From an uncultured Porphyromonadaceae bacterium (lineage in GTDB: Bacteria > Bacteroidota > Bacteroidia > Bacteroidales > Muribaculaceae), in NCBI GenBank assembly GCA_947177405.1, contig CAMWUJ010000002.1, forward strand, positions 1 to 64,000: 64,000 bases of DNA, in the 5' to 3' direction. The translations under genes were made by a program, and so were the position numbers. Positions within the stretch are counted from its first letter, which is position 1. Each line of letters begins with the position of its first letter. The notes below the pieces were generated by a model. It did no database searches and was not told where the DNA came from. It was given only the letters and a program-made list of their open reading frames with translations. Below are positions 1 to 12,192 of this stretch, piece after piece.

Positions 1-55
1 TTGAAGATCAATATATTTAAAATTTTTTAATCGTGCAAATGTACGACTTCAATAT

Positions 56-574
56 ATGATTGAGTGCAAAAACAGTGAACAGATCCAGAAGCGAGTGTGT
101 TTATCTGTTATGGAGGATGATAATATAATAGAGATAGAAAGGGCTTTGCACGTAAATAAAATAATAGAAAGCCATATCATGGCTATTGTCCATGCATTGT
201 TATGGGTGACGGCGCTGAGTTTTGCAGCTTTTTTTCATTTGTCTGAATCTTTCAGTCATGACCAGGCTTTATTGTTATCAACACTATCGGCTTATATTGC
301 ATACCTGTGTGAGAGTGTTTTGGGTACTGTGAAAGAGGCTGCGGCTTCCACAATGTATGAACTTGATTTCAGAAAGGCCGGCTTATGGAAATGGATAGCT
401 CTCAACATTGTGGTGAATACACTCCTGAGCCTACTTTTTCTATCTAATCCTTCGTGGATTTATTTAGTCTTAATAATTCTTACCGCCGGTTGGCAAAAAT
501 TTATGGATGGAAGGATACCACCTCGACTTCACGCCACCGCCAAGCCATTGGTAGTAGCAAATAAGAATAAGTGA
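56..574 (+). CDS. Hypothetical multi-pass membrane protein
   Basis: 172 aa from the ATG at 56; a second ATG at 110 would give 154 aa starting MEDDNIIEIE and is an equally good start. After a short charged N-terminus there are about four hydrophobic segments: one near residues 42-63, one near 72-95, and a pair near 113-142 ending in a basic tail. No catalytic motif or known family is recognised. The ATG of the next small membrane gene lies 2 bp after its stop codon, so the two are probably co-transcribed and may work together in the inner membrane. Confidence 0.6.
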   Translation: MIECKNSEQIQKRVCLSVMEDDNIIEIERALHVNKIIESHIMAIVHALLWVTALSFAAFFHLSESFSHDQALLLSTLSAYIAYLCESVLGTVKEAAASTMYELDFRKAGLWKWIALNIVVNTLLSLLFLSNPSWIYLVLIILTAGWQKFMDGRIPPRLHATAKPLVVANKNK

Positions 575-576
575 AT

Positions 577-738
577 ATGAGTTCTATTTCACCATATATA
601 CCTTTAGTATTGGGAATTATAGCGGGTTCTTTATTCCTAATAATTTTTATCATAGCTTGGGTAATTACCATGCGTAACCGACGATTGATACGAAAATATT
701 CGGGATATAAAAAGGAAGATTCGGATAAGACTAAATAA
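577..738 (+). CDS. Small single-pass membrane protein (53 aa)
   Basis: ATG at 577, two bases after the upstream stop, and TAA at 736-738. The product starts MSSISPYIPL, has one strong hydrophobic helix at about residues 8-31, then a basic cytoplasmic tail (RNRRLIRKY) rich in Lys, Arg and Asp. The tight spacing to the upstream membrane gene and the clean helix-plus-basic-tail layout support a real gene. Function is unknown. Confidence 0.5.
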   Translation: MSSISPYIPLVLGIIAGSLFLIIFIIAWVITMRNRRLIRKYSGYKKEDSDKTK

Positions 739-815
739 TTTGTTTACTGCTTAGAAATTTTAATAGCGATTATATAATAACGATGTAAAAATTTAATATA
801 TAAAATTCAGATCAC

Positions 816-2471
816 ATGGAAAACCAACCGTCAATGTTTTGCTATCAGTGTCAGGAAACAGCAAAGGGATCAGGATGTACTCTTAGAGGAGTATGCGGCA
901 AACTGCCTGAAACCTCGGGAAGAATGGATCTTCTCCTTTATGCCACTCGTGGAATAGCGATCTTAAATGATCTTCTCCGCAAACATGGAAAAGCAGACAG
1001 AAAGGCAAGTCATCAAATTATTGACGCATTGTTCACAACCATCACCAATGCAAATTTTGATAATCCCTCGCTTGATGATTTTATTCGCCGTGCTTTCCAA
1101 ATGAAACGCGAGCTTAAGAAAAAATGTGAGGAACTCGGTATCACTGTTCCTGATGTTCCTGAAGTGACTCTCGAAGCAGAGCCGGATGATTATAAGGAAC
1201 TTGAATCAGTCACCGGCGTGCTTGCGGAGACTGATCCTGACAAGCGTGGGCTGAAGCAACTTGCCATATATGGTGCGAAAGGCGCGGCAGCCTATACCCG
1301 ACATGCAGCTAATCTTAAATATGAGGATGAGGAAGTATATAAATATATCGAGGAAGTTCTCAAGGAAGTGAGCCGTCAGGATATAACAGTTGATGAATTA
1401 TTGAAAACGGTTTTATATATGGGTGAGGGTGGCGTAAAGGCTATGGCACTTCTTGACTCAGCCAATACCGGCACCTATGGAAACCCTGAAATCACAAAGG
1501 TGGATATCGGTGTGCGTAAAAATCCTGGTATCCTTATTTCCGGTCATGATCTGCATGATCTGGAGGAGCTGCTCGAACAAACTGCCGGAACAGGTGTGGA
1601 TGTCTATACTCATTCAGAAATGCTTCCCGGACAGTATTATCCATTCTTTAAGAAATATCCTCATTTTGCTGGAAACTATGGTAATGCCTGGTGGAAGCAG
1701 ATTGATGAATTCGAGACATTTAATGGCTGCTTCGTGTTTACATCAAACTGCATAGTTCCTCCACGTCCGAAGACCACCTACATGGATCGTGTATATACAC
1801 TCGGAGTTGTCGCTATGCCCGGCACCACACATATCGAAGCTGATTCCGAGGGACGCCACGACTTCTCAGCTGTGATCGAGAAAGCAAAAACGTGTCAGCC
1901 TCCTGTGGAAATTGAACATGGCGAGATTGTGGGTGGTTTCGCACACCATCAGGTGATTGAGCTTGCTCCAAAGATTGTTGACCTTATTGAGCGAGGCAAA
2001 ATACGCAAATTCGTGGTCATGGCAGGTTGTGACGGTCGTATGCCTTCAAGAAGCTATTACACGGAGTTTGCCAAGGCATTGCCTGAGGATTGCGTGATTC
2101 TCACTGCCGGATGTGCAAAGTATCGTTATAACAAACTGCCGCTTGGTGATATAGAGGGAGTGCCGCGTGTGCTTGATGCAGGCCAGTGTAACGATTCTTA
2201 TTCCCTTGTAAGAATCGCATTGGCCCTTAAGGATGCTTTTAAAGTTGATAGTATCAACGACCTCCCGATTGTGTTCAATATTGCATGGTATGAGCAGAAA
2301 GCAGTTATAGTCCTTCTCGCTCTTCTCTATCTCGGAGTTCAGAATATCCATACCGGTCCGACTCTTCCTGCATTCTTCACTCCCGACATTCTGAAAGTGC
2401 TTAAGGAAAAATTCGGAATCGGAACCATCTCAACAGTGGAAAACGATATAGCTACGTTGATAAACAATTGA
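816..2471 (+). CDS. hcp: Hydroxylamine reductase / hybrid-cluster protein
   Basis: 551 aa, full length for the anaerobe-type hybrid-cluster protein, which reduces hydroxylamine or nitric oxide in the cytoplasm and protects against nitrosative stress. The N-terminal cubane motif is visible as C9-x2-C12-x8-C21-x5-C27. Ligands of the hybrid Fe-S-O cluster are all recognisable in order: His in SGHDLHD, Glu in THSEMLPG, Cys in FTSNCIVPP, Cys in MAGCDGR, Cys in TAGCAKYR, Cys in DAGQCND, and the Glu/Lys pair in AWYEQKA. No hcr reductase gene is adjacent. The start ATG at 816 precedes the conserved cysteine motif directly. It appears to be a single-gene unit, followed by a repeat element. Confidence 0.95.
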   Translation: MENQPSMFCYQCQETAKGSGCTLRGVCGKLPETSGRMDLLLYATRGIAILNDLLRKHGKADRKASHQIIDALFTTITNANFDNPSLDDFIRRAFQMKRELKKKCEELGITVPDVPEVTLEAEPDDYKELESVTGVLAETDPDKRGLKQLAIYGAKGAAAYTRHAANLKYEDEEVYKYIEEVLKEVSRQDITVDELLKTVLYMGEGGVKAMALLDSANTGTYGNPEITKVDIGVRKNPGILISGHDLHDLEELLEQTAGTGVDVYTHSEMLPGQYYPFFKKYPHFAGNYGNAWWKQIDEFETFNGCFVFTSNCIVPPRPKTTYMDRVYTLGVVAMPGTTHIEADSEGRHDFSAVIEKAKTCQPPVEIEHGEIVGGFAHHQVIELAPKIVDLIERGKIRKFVVMAGCDGRMPSRSYYTEFAKALPEDCVILTAGCAKYRYNKLPLGDIEGVPRVLDAGQCNDSYSLVRIALALKDAFKVDSINDLPIVFNIAWYEQKAVIVLLALLYLGVQNIHTGPTLPAFFTPDILKVLKEKFGIGTISTVENDIATLINN

Positions 2472-2482
2472 TTTATAGATAT

Positions 2483-2719
2483 TGAAGTTGTTTAAACTTA
2501 TTTTTTATTAACAATTGCGAGATATTTGGCTCGTCCTTTTCTATATTTGGAAACTCGCCGATTTTCAATTTTGAGCTGATTTTGGTTCTCGAAGAGGCGC
2601 AACCTCTCGGTTGGTGCCGATGAGAGAGACAAAAGCAGCCCAAAAGATCCGCAAGGGTTAATAAAAGAAGGTAAAAACAATTTCATATTAACATTCGTAA
2701 ATAAGTTTAAACAACTTCA
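2483..2719. repeat. MITE-like element with 18-bp perfect inverted ends
   Basis: The ends at 2483-2500 and 2702-2719 are perfect reverse complements (tgaagttgtttaaactta at the left). They enclose about 200 bp without a convincing gene; a 62-codon minus-strand frame lies inside but fills the element wall to wall and has no start context. It occupies most of the 370-bp gap between hcp and the DUF1349 gene. A non-autonomous transposable element or a long stem-loop is the simplest reading. No target-site duplication was identified. Confidence 0.5.
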
Positions 2720-2842
2720 TTGTATAGACACAAGAGTACCACCTCATTCTGAAAAAAAATTCATAAATTTCAGAATGAGGTGTTGTATTTGATAATCAGA
2801 CTTATATTTTGTAAATTTACATCTGAAATCAATAAGAAGAAA

Positions 2843-3439
2843 ATGAAACCATCACTTGAAAAAATGAATTGGTTCAATGAGCCTGCGGATTGGAAAATTT
2901 CCGGAGGTGAATTGGAGATGTTTGTCACAGCCAAAACTGATTACTGGAGAATATCCCATTATGGCTTTACAGTGGACGACGCGCCGTTCTATTACACCGA
3001 GCAAGGAGGAGAGTTTGAGGCAAAACTTAAAATCCGGGGAGAGTATAAAGAGCGTTTCGACCAGGCAGGTATGATGATTAGGCTTGATCATAAGAATTAT
3101 ATCAAAACAGGAATAGAATATGTGGATGGAAAATATAATTTGAGTGTGGTAGTTACACATGAAACATCCGATTGGAGCGTTATCGAACTTGATACTCCCG
3201 TTGATGCAATCTGGATCAAAGCTGTACGTCGCCTTGATGCGATCGAGATTTTCTATTCCTTTGACGACAAGGAATACAGGATGATGCGCAATGCATGGAT
3301 GGAGGCGAATCATCCTTTGAAGGTAGGAATGTTCGGGGCATCCCCTGACGGAAACGGATTCAAAGCTTCATTCTCGGACTTTGAAGTCTGTCACCTTCCC
3401 GATGCGCGTCGCACTCTGTGGTTGGAGAACAACAAGTGA
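2843..3439 (+). CDS. DUF1349 domain protein (concanavalin-like fold)
   Basis: 198 aa from the ATG at 2843, chosen over an upstream in-frame ATG at 2780 because a purine-rich AAGAAGAAA stretch lies just before it and the conserved domain begins at once (MNWFNEPADW). DUF1349 proteins such as YesU are about 190-200 aa, predicted beta-sandwich proteins related to concanavalin-like lectins and glucanases. The aromatic and acidic pattern (YYTEQGGEFE, RFDQAGMMIRLD, KTGIEYVDGK) matches the family. No signal peptide is seen, so it should be cytoplasmic. Substrate is unknown; a carbohydrate link is inferred from the fold only. Confidence 0.8.
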   Translation: MKPSLEKMNWFNEPADWKISGGELEMFVTAKTDYWRISHYGFTVDDAPFYYTEQGGEFEAKLKIRGEYKERFDQAGMMIRLDHKNYIKTGIEYVDGKYNLSVVVTHETSDWSVIELDTPVDAIWIKAVRRLDAIEIFYSFDDKEYRMMRNAWMEANHPLKVGMFGASPDGNGFKASFSDFEVCHLPDARRTLWLENNK

Positions 3440-3462
3440 TAAATAAACGAATATGTTAGGAC

Positions 3463-3497
3463 CCCATTCAACATAAATAGGTTGAATGGGTTTTATT
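3463..3497 (+). terminator. Intrinsic terminator after the DUF1349 gene
   Basis: A perfect 10-bp stem (cccattcaac at 3463-3472 with gttgaatggg at 3481-3490) with an 8-nt loop is followed by a T-rich run. It overlaps a possible TTG start of the next reading frame, an argument for starting that gene at the ATG at 3503. Confidence 0.75.
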
Positions 3498-3502
3498 ACC
3501 CA

Positions 3503-4024
3503 ATGAAGAATATAATTAAAATCGCGACTTATAGGTCACCATGTGGAGATCTTTTGTTGGGAGCTATTGATAAATGGTTGTGTCTGTGCGACTGGAAGGA
3601 AAGCGGTCATCATAAAAGAATGATTGGAAGGCTTTTGAAACATTTTGATGTGGAGATTCAGGAAGGTGGTAATTATGTGATTGATATGGCTCAAGGTCAG
3701 CTCGACGAATATTTCGGAAACAGGAGAAAGGTTTTCACTGTGCCCCTGCTACCTGTAGGAACAGAATTTCAGAAAAAAGTTTGGGATGGTCTGGCCACCA
3801 TACCTTTTGGAGAAACACTCTCTTATCAGAAGATGGCACAGAGACTTGGAATGGATAATTCAGTTAGAGCATTGGCTAACGCTAATGGTGCCAATGCTCT
3901 CTCTATTTTTATACCATGTCACAGAGTGATAGGAAGCGATGGAAAACTCACAGGCTATGCCGGAGGCATTGATACGAAAAGATACCTTCTTAATCTGGAG
4001 AAGGGATCAAGACCTCTCTTTTGA
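3503..4024 (+). CDS. ogt: Methylated-DNA--protein-cysteine S-methyltransferase
   Basis: 173 aa from the ATG at 3503; an upstream in-frame TTG at 3482 lies inside a terminator hairpin and is rejected. The protein transfers alkyl groups from O6-alkylguanine in DNA to its own cysteine in a suicide reaction. The active-site motif IPCHRVIG is present with the acceptor Cys, preceded by the helix-turn-helix region (GETLSYQKMAQRLGM) and the Asn hinge segment (ALANANGANALS). It has the short Ogt/MGMT architecture without the Ada regulatory domain. It converges on the thi operon: its stop lies 9 bp from the thiF stop, so the two transcripts face each other. Confidence 0.93.
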   Translation: MKNIIKIATYRSPCGDLLLGAIDKWLCLCDWKESGHHKRMIGRLLKHFDVEIQEGGNYVIDMAQGQLDEYFGNRRKVFTVPLLPVGTEFQKKVWDGLATIPFGETLSYQKMAQRLGMDNSVRALANANGANALSIFIPCHRVIGSDGKLTGYAGGIDTKRYLLNLEKGSRPLF

Positions 4025-4033
4025 ATCTTTTTT

Positions 4034-4720
4034 TCAGATTGTGAAAGAGGAGAAAGATGAGGAGAGTGAGTCGAAAGAAATCAGGCGATCGGAATCAGAT
4101 CCCGGAAGGTGTGTAATGATTTTAAGAATTTCCGTAGCCTGAATGGATCCCACAATTCCCGGTACCGGGCTGAATACTCCAAGAGAGGAAGGAGTCGGTT
4201 CCTGCTGAGTGGAAACAGGAAAAATATCCGAATACTCCATTCCTCCGGTTCTGAATACAATAACCTGACCATTGTATTCCTTAACTCCTCCTACTACCAC
4301 AGGCATGGCCGCCTTTCGTCCGGCAGAGACAACAATCTCCTTTGTGGCCCGATTATCAGAACATTCAGCCACTATTGTCATATTATTTAGGAAATGACAG
4401 ATGTTACTATTGGTGATCGAGTCGGAAAATATCTCAACATTTGTTTCACTATTCAGGGCTCTTATCCTTTTGGCCAGTCGTTCAGCCTTGGAAAGTCCAA
4501 CCTCATGTTCGGAGAAAAACACCTGACGCTGAAGATTATGCAGTGCCACCTTGTCGAAGTCTGCAATTCGTAACTGACCAATCCCGGCTGCAGCAAGATA
4601 GATAGCCACCACCGATCCCAAAGCTCCGCATCCTACAACGGCTACAGAAGCGTCTTTTAATGATGCCTGAGTGTTCGAATCCCACCCCTTAAGCGCCAGA
4701 TTTCTCACATACCTGTCCAT
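4034..4720 (-). CDS. thiF: ThiF/MoeB-family adenylyltransferase of the thi operon
   Basis: E1-like enzyme expected to adenylate the C-terminal Gly-Gly of ThiS for sulfur loading during thiazole synthesis. I start it at the ATG at 4720 (228 aa, MDRYVRNLALKG), the usual ThiF/HesA start; an open frame extends upstream to 4837 inside thiH. The nucleotide-binding glycine motif (VVGCGALGS), the Arg-finger region (NLQRQVFF) and the Asp-Asn element (AECSDNRATK) are present. The zinc-binding Cys pairs of E. coli ThiF are absent: the segment after GGVKEYNGQV has no cysteine. It is the last gene of the thi operon, 43 bp after thiH. Confidence 0.82.
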   Translation of the reverse strand: MDRYVRNLALKGWDSNTQASLKDASVAVVGCGALGSVVAIYLAAAGIGQLRIADFDKVALHNLQRQVFFSEHEVGLSKAERLAKRIRALNSETNVEIFSDSITNSNICHFLNNMTIVAECSDNRATKEIVVSAGRKAAMPVVVGGVKEYNGQVIVFRTGGMEYSDIFPVSTQQEPTPSSLGVFSPVPGIVGSIQATEILKIITHLPGSDSDRLISFDSLSSSFSSFTI

Positions 4721-4763
4721 AAAAGTTAATTGATTATTAATCCTATTACTATTATTAATCCTA

Positions 4764-8445
<3,682 letters not shown>

Positions 8446-8456
<11 letters not shown>

Positions 8457-9633
8457 TCAAGATATCTATTAACTGTTTAGTTTGTTTATAAGGATTTTCT
8501 GACTGAGTAATTATAGAACTTACAGCGATGCCGGCTGCTCCGGTTTTTAGAATTGCCGGAATATCATTGGGCCTTATCCCTCCTATAGCGACCCATTCAC
8601 GATCAATCAGTGCACTGAGTTGTTTATAACCATCTAATCCCAATATCGGTGATAGATTCTTCTTTGTTGATGTGAATCGGTATGGCCCCACGCCATAATA
8701 GTCGGGAGGATCAATGCGGGAGGATATAATTTGGTCGGGGGTGTTGACAGTAAGGCCGATAATCTTCTCAGGTGTAATTTCTTCTCTTGCTTCCCTGATG
8801 GAAATATCGTTCTGACCTAAATGGACGCCATGACAATAATTTGAAAGCTTATAGTGGTCGTCCACAATAAGAGTGGCCCCCGCTTCTTGGCATTTTGGCA
8901 GGAGGCGGATCAGTGCCTCCTTTATTTCCTCCTCATCCGTTTCTTTCATCCTTACCTGTATCCAGCGACATCCTGCCGAAAGAACAATCTCGGCTTGTCG
9001 CACTGTCTCTTCCACATCTCGGCCGTTTGTAATAAACTGTAGCGAAATATTTCTCAATCTCAGATATTTCAAAAACTTATCGACCCCATTAGGTGTAGTC
9101 CAGATATCACCCAGAAGTGCAGACCCTCTAAAGCCGGCAGCCTTTACCTCCTTGATATTTTTAAGTGTGATACCTCCTAAGGCTATCACTCTGGAAAGAT
9201 CTTTTTTTGAAAGAGTCTCTATTGAAAAATTTGACATATATCCCTGTTTGGAGATAGAATTGAAAATAGGGGAGAGCGTTGTGAAGGATAGATGTCTGTT
9301 TTCTTCAGTCTCTTTAAGTGAATGGCAACTTTTGGAGATTGGGACATTTTTAAATGACGATTCTATCAATTCATTTCGAGAGTTGAATTGAATACCACAA
9401 CCGTATTTCTCAGCAAGGTCATAATGATCATGAAGATATATCTTATGCTGATGACGAAGCGGAATACTGTCAAGAATAGCCTCGAAATGGTTACGGTCAT
9501 ACCCCGGACGGCGAAGATGCAGCACATCGAGCCCGGCGTTTAGAAACTCGTTAATCAGTTTTACCTCATCATCAGCCGGATTCTCTGGAGTAAAGAGATG
9601 TATATCGAATCTATCCTCCATACGCTGCTCCAA
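8446..9633 (-). CDS. thiE: Fused TenI-like / thiamine-phosphate synthase
   Basis: 395 aa, about twice the length of ThiE, with two related TIM-barrel domains. The C-terminal half (from about residue 195, ISLQFITNG) carries the full ThiE signature: [36 protein letters not shown] and AIGGI, so it should join HMP-diphosphate to thiazole phosphate. The N-terminal half ([46 protein letters not shown]) resembles TenI-like proteins and lacks the GPxxxTxTK diphosphate motif. A thiazole tautomerase role for it is inferred. It overlaps thiS upstream by 23 bp and thiG downstream by 11 bp. Confidence 0.88.
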
Positions 9634-9811
9634 TGATTATTATATCGTCACCATCTTTAAGAATATGATTCTCATGAGAAGATGCAGCTACGATTTTACC
9701 ATTCACGGCTACTGCGCAACTCATCCCGGAAATTCCGATATGATTTTTAAGATTATCTACAGTGGAATGGTCCGGAATAACTGTTTCAGTGGAATTTAAA
9801 GTAATTTTCAT
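9611..9811 (-). CDS. thiS: Sulfur carrier protein ThiS
   Basis: 66 aa ubiquitin-like protein whose C-terminus ends in the obligatory Gly-Gly (IIIGAAYGG). The terminal glycine is adenylated by ThiF and converted to a thiocarboxylate that donates sulfur to thiazole synthase. Length and the central hydrophobic pattern ([22 protein letters not shown]) match the family. It overlaps thiD by 4 bp upstream and the fused thiE by 23 bp downstream. Confidence 0.93.
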   Translation of the reverse strand: MKITLNSTETVIPDHSTVDNLKNHIGISGMSCAVAVNGKIVAASSHENHILKDGDDIIIIGAAYGG

Positions 9812-10638
9812 AAGTATGAATTTGTAAACATATGATTTAAAGGGCCGTGTCCTTCCCTTTCTCCTATTTTGTAATCTGCACCTGCTTTCAGCGCTTTCTG
9901 CAGGTAATCTATTCCATGTCCTACAGCTTCAGTGAGGTTAAAACCTAAGGCAAGAAAAGAGGCTATGGCGGAGGATAAGGTGCACCCTGTGCCATGTGTA
10001 TTCTTTGTATGGATTTTAGGGTGTGAAAAGCGGGTGACCAGTGGGCGATCTTGACTTTGTAGTATTAGAATATCTGTAAGAGTTTCGCTCGCCAAGTGCC
10101 CGCCTTTGATTAATATGGAAGAAAGTCTATAATTTCGACAGATGAGTTTTCCGACATCTTCTGCTTCATGCAGATTAGATATTTTACGCCCCGATAACAA
10201 TTCAGCTTCGTCAATATTGGGAGTGAGCAGAGAGGATGCGGGAATGATACTGTCGAGAATTACGGGAAGTGTTTCAGATTGAGAAAGATCATGACCGGAA
10301 GAAGAGCGCAAAACGGGATCATAAACTATATTTCTGTAATTCCCTTTTTTAAGAAAATCAGCAATGACAAGAGCACAGTCCTTGTCAGGAATCATGCCGA
10401 TTTTTATAGCATCAGGACTCGTTTCTTCCGTTATCGCTGAAAGTTGTTCAAGAAGTATTTCCGGACTTACAGGATTGATCCCTGAGACGCCACGGGAATT
10501 CTGTGCGGTAACAGCGGTTACGGCTGTGAAAGCATAGACTCCCAAAGAGGAAGCTGTCTTTAGATCAGCCTGAATACCGGCTCCCGATGAGGAATCCGAA
10601 CCGGCGATAGTGAGTATTGTTGGGTATTTCAAGGACAT
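9808..10638 (-). CDS. thiD: Hydroxymethylpyrimidine/phosphomethylpyrimidine kinase
   Basis: 276 aa ribokinase-family enzyme phosphorylating HMP and HMP-P. The N-terminal substrate signature (IAGSDSSSGAGIQADLK) and the C-terminal anion-hole motif (THGTGCTLSSAIAS) are both intact. It is the first gene of the thi operon: a TPP riboswitch and terminator sit immediately upstream, and the start codon directly follows the terminator's U-tract, leaving no room for a Shine-Dalgarno site once the hairpin forms. The start is confident because the conserved motif begins about 11 residues in. Confidence 0.95.
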   Translation of the reverse strand: MSLKYPTILTIAGSDSSSGAGIQADLKTASSLGVYAFTAVTAVTAQNSRGVSGINPVSPEILLEQLSAITEETSPDAIKIGMIPDKDCALVIADFLKKGNYRNIVYDPVLRSSSGHDLSQSETLPVILDSIIPASSLLTPNIDEAELLSGRKISNLHEAEDVGKLICRNYRLSSILIKGGHLASETLTDILILQSQDRPLVTRFSHPKIHTKNTHGTGCTLSSAIASFLALGFNLTEAVGHGIDYLQKALKAGADYKIGEREGHGPLNHMFTNSYL

Positions 10639-10678
10639 AAAAAAACGTTCTGCGGGGTACGATTAACCACGAAGAACG
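10639..10678 (-). terminator. Riboswitch-linked intrinsic terminator before thiD
   Basis: On the minus strand, cgttcttcgtgg pairs with ccccgcagaacg across a 9-nt loop (two mismatches), followed by seven T residues at 10645-10639. The U-tract ends at the base before the thiD ATG. Its place between the TPP aptamer and the start codon makes it the likely expression platform. Confidence 0.75.
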
Positions 10679-10684
10679 ATATAC

Positions 10685-10775
10685 GAACTAACGTCCACAA
10701 TCCGATCGGCAGCATTACCTGCCCACGTTCAATGGGTATAATCTCAGCCGGACTGTTTGTCCAGGCACCCCTATG
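10685..10775 (-). ncRNA. TPP riboswitch (THI element)
   Basis: The minus strand carries the thi-box hallmarks in order: ggggtgcc, a P3 stem (tggacaaacagtcc), cggctgagat, atacccattgaac, and ggcaggtaatgctgcc. Boundaries are approximate. It lies between the operon promoter (10789-10819) and the terminator at 10639-10678, so TPP binding should promote premature termination of the thi operon. Confidence 0.93.
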
Positions 10776-10788
10776 TTTATTTTCACTG

Positions 10789-10819
10789 CAAAAGTAGTTT
10801 TTTTATTTTAAAAGGCAAA
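10789..10819 (-). promoter_or_regulatory. Bacteroidetes-type promoter of the thi operon
   Basis: Read on the minus strand: TTTG at 10819-10816, 19 nt spacer, TACTTTTG at 10796-10789, matching TTTG-N19-TAnnTTTG exactly. It lies just upstream of the TPP aptamer, placing the transcript start near 10782. Confidence 0.75.
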
Positions 10820-10865
10820 TTTTTTCTCAAATATATTGAAATTTTCTAATGAAGTTTAAACATTA

Positions 10866-11219
10866 TCAGGCTTTCAAAACCTGCTCCACAACCACCGCAT
10901 TATTATGTTCATGGTCGCGGGAGGAATAAAGAAGTGTTACCTTCGGTTTGTCTGCAATTTCTTTTTTCAAGGCTTCGAACGATTGATTATTTTTCAATTC
11001 CTGTTTATATTTTTCACAAAATTCATTCCAGCGATTTTCGGGATCCTGATGAAACCATTCCCTGAGTTCTGTGGATGGAGCTATCGCCTTATCCCATGAA
11101 TCATAATGGAAAGTTTCATGAGAAAGACCTCGGGGCCATAGCCTGTCGATATAGATGCGATATCCATCATCGGGAGACATCGGATCATAAGCACGTTTTA
11201 TTTCAATTATCTGTGACAT
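10866..11219 (-). CDS. DUF488 family protein (YeaO-like)
   Basis: 117 aa cytoplasmic protein with the DUF488 signature YRIYIDRLWPRGLS near residue 20 and the C-terminal LLYSSRDHEHNNAVV. Family members are widespread, small and functionally undefined, often found near stress genes. Full length. It stands alone between the thi leader and a MITE-like repeat. No promoter was identified with confidence. Confidence 0.85.
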   Translation of the reverse strand: MSQIIEIKRAYDPMSPDDGYRIYIDRLWPRGLSHETFHYDSWDKAIAPSTELREWFHQDPENRWNEFCEKYKQELKNNQSFEALKKEIADKPKVTLLYSSRDHEHNNAVVVEQVLKA

Positions 11220-11320
11220 GATTACATGATTTTTATAAAATTACAACAAAATATTATAGTATTTGTTGTGAAGATATACCCATCTTACGATCTCCTATTG
11301 CCACATAAGATTTGGCTTTT

Positions 11321-11505
11321 AAGTAAGTGTTCAAAATTAATTTATACTATATGCGAGCTTATTTTTTAGACGATTTAGGCGCGGAGCGAAGGAGCATAGC
11401 GAGCTATGTGACTGAGCGACAAGTCAAAATCGGCAAAAAAGAAGCCGCAGATAGTATAAAAGATTAAATAAACACTTACTATCGTTTAATTTTGAATACT
11501 TACTT
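11321..11505. repeat. MITE-like element with 20-bp inverted ends
   Basis: The ends at 11321-11340 (aagtaagtgttcaaaattaa) and 11486-11505 match as inverted repeats in 19 of 20 positions. A second nested pair, tttatactat at 11341-11350 and atagtataaa at 11451-11460, is perfect. The 185-bp body has no gene. It fills most of the 317-bp gap between DUF488 and the nitroreductase, and can form one long hairpin if transcribed. Confidence 0.55.
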
Positions 11506-11536
11506 ATCATGAGATTTAATTCGAAATAATAAAAAT

Positions 11537-12124
11537 ATGAATTTTGAAAGTTTTAAGAAATTGGTAGAATCCACAAGAAGTATCCGACGATTTGATGAGA
11601 GTCGGCGCATAGGACGCGATACATTGGAGAATCTTGTGGAGTTGACCCGTTTTTGTGCTTCCGGTAGAAATGCCCAACCGTTAAGATATGTACTCATTGA
11701 CTCGGAAGAGGAATGTGAGCAAATATTTCCACTTCTAAAATGGGCAGGATATTTTAAAGAATGGGATGGTCCGGAAAAAGGGGAGCGTCCGGTAGCCTAT
11801 CTCGTTCAGTGTATCGATACAAAATATGGTGCTGACTGTCTATGCGATGACGGCTTGCAACTGGAGGCTATCACGCTTGGAATGACTACTCTCGGCCTTG
11901 GAGGATGCATCATCAAGGCTTTCGATCATATTAATCTTTCTAAGGTTTTGAATTTGGATAAAAGATACTCTCCGCGATATGTGCTTGCCATAGGTTATCC
12001 GGTGGAGAAGGTTGTCATCGAGGAAATGAACGGTGAGGAGAATGCGGATTTCAAGTATTTCCGAACGCCGGATGGTGTTCATCACGTACCTAAGCGCCCT
12101 TTGAAAGAATTGATATTGAAATAA
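11537..12124 (+). CDS. Nitroreductase family protein
   Basis: 195 aa FMN-dependent oxidoreductase. The N-terminal phosphate-binding signature (TRSIRRFDESRRI) is typical, followed by SGRNAQPLRYVLI and the central helix (EAITLGMTTLGLGGCIIKAF). Length fits the short nitroreductase family. Substrates of such proteins are varied (nitro compounds, quinones, flavins) and cannot be predicted here. The C-terminus ends in a basic stretch (HVPKRPLKELI) common in Bacteroidales members. It is preceded by the MITE-like repeat and appears to be a single-gene unit. Confidence 0.9.
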   Translation: MNFESFKKLVESTRSIRRFDESRRIGRDTLENLVELTRFCASGRNAQPLRYVLIDSEEECEQIFPLLKWAGYFKEWDGPEKGERPVAYLVQCIDTKYGADCLCDDGLQLEAITLGMTTLGLGGCIIKAFDHINLSKVLNLDKRYSPRYVLAIGYPVEKVVIEEMNGEENADFKYFRTPDGVHHVPKRPLKELILK

Positions 12125-12192
12125 TTTTAATGAAGTAAAAAAATTAGGAGGAAATATCGATATTTCCTCCTAATTTTCATTATAGTTTCATC

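Noticed and set aside
2498-2686. 62-codon minus-strand frame inside the MITE-like element
   Set aside because: It spans the repeat body between the inverted ends and has no domain or start context; better explained as a chance frame of the repeat.
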